Positions 12,986-13,321 of a stretch of 13,321 bases of DNA are shown piece by piece. The notes beneath the pieces were generated by a model. It was not told the origin of the DNA. It made no database searches and saw only the letters and a program-made list of their open reading frames with translations. The first letter of the stretch is position 1. Every line of letters begins with the position of its first letter. The translations under genes and the position numbers were made by a program. This DNA is from JANNFX01 sp031380225 (lineage in GTDB: Bacteria; Pseudomonadota; Alphaproteobacteria; Rhizobiales; Hyphomicrobiaceae): assembly GCA_031380225.1 (NCBI GenBank), contig JANNFX010000033.1:1-13321 (forward strand). The letters are read 5' to 3'.

Positions 12986-13321
12986 ATGATTGGAATAGAC
13001 CTCGGCGGCACCAAGATTGAGGGCGCCATTCTCGGTCACGATGGCCGCACTCTGGTCCGTGAGCGCATCGCCGCACCGCGCGACAGCTATGACGCGACTT
13101 TACTGGCCGTTCGAGATCTGGTCGACAGGCTCGAAAAGGCCTTGCCGCCAGATCAGCGACAGCCAGCAAGTGCAATTGGCGCTGGCGTTCCCGGCTCGTT
13201 GTCACCCGCAACTGGGCTGTTGCAGAATGCCAACTCAACATGGCTGAACGGCCAACCCTTCGCGACTGACCTGGAACGGACTCTTGGCCGCGTGGTTCGC
13301 GTCGCCAACGACGCCAACTGC
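12986..13321 (+). CDS. ROK-family sugar kinase, fructokinase-like (5' part, cut by window end)
   Basis: The first 112 codons are visible and open to the window edge. The protein begins MIGIDLGGTKIEG, the ATP-binding phosphate-1 motif of ROK kinases. It continues with GAGVPGSLSP, then NANSTWLNGQPF, and ends within ANDANC, the sugar-binding and catalytic-aspartate region. The NANSTWLNGQPF stretch resembles the manno(fructo)kinase Mak of Escherichia coli, so fructose to fructose-6-phosphate is the likely reaction; other hexoses cannot be excluded. No helix-turn-helix domain precedes it, so it is a kinase rather than an NagC-type repressor. It lies 8 nt after the DUF3572 stop and is probably co-transcribed with that gene. 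The C-terminal part, including the zinc-binding ROK signature, is outside the window. Confidence 0.88.
   Translation, partial: MIGIDLGGTKIEGAILGHDGRTLVRERIAAPRDSYDATLLAVRDLVDRLEKALPPDQRQPASAIGAGVPGSLSPATGLLQNANSTWLNGQPFATDLERTLGRVVRVANDANC

Overview
The window looks like chromosomal DNA of an alphaproteobacterium, most likely of the order Hyphomicrobiales (Rhizobiales). The clearest support is the block rnr - DUF983 - rpmG, then convergent divK-pleD, then divergent DUF3572. A close PleD (GGEEF, I-site RxxD, degenerate second receiver), a near-canonical DivK and a cysteine-free L33 point the same way. The genus cannot be set from sequence alone.

Bases 1-250 hold a strong intrinsic terminator (44-74), presumably closing an upstream gene outside the window, then the leader of the first gene. 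Bases 251-6847 are a four-gene, same-strand exopolysaccharide module: a membrane polyisoprenyl-phosphate sugar-1-phosphate transferase that would start the repeat unit; a Wzy/O-antigen-ligase-type polymerase overlapping it by 11 nt; after a 156-nt gap with a candidate promoter and operator, a NodB-type polysaccharide deacetylase starting at TTG; and, overlapping that by ATGA, an 856-aa protein joining a Wzx-type flippase to a CelD/BcsL-type GNAT acyltransferase. Together they suggest initiation, flipping, polymerisation and acyl/deacyl editing of a secreted polysaccharide. No elongating glycosyltransferase and no outer-membrane exporter is in view, so the rest of the pathway must lie elsewhere.

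Bases 6949-10179 are housekeeping: RNase R, a small zinc-ribbon membrane protein (DUF983) and ribosomal protein L33 with its own good promoter. Bases 10180-10718 are a 539-nt gene-free stretch between convergent genes, unusually rich in inverted repeats, including a long hairpin at 10255-10311.

Bases 10719-12469 (minus strand) encode the cell-cycle/c-di-GMP pair divK-pleD, translationally coupled. Going the other way from 12684 are a DUF3572 protein and, 8 nt later, a ROK-family fructokinase-like gene cut by the window end.

The most unusual item is the flippase-acyltransferase fusion and its coupling to the deacetylase. Next are the structured intergenic region at 10180-10718 and the perfect palindromes or inverted repeats in front of the DUF3572 and deacetylase genes. 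PleD makes c-di-GMP, a general activator of polysaccharide secretion, so a functional link to the EPS module is possible, but nothing in the sequence proves it.
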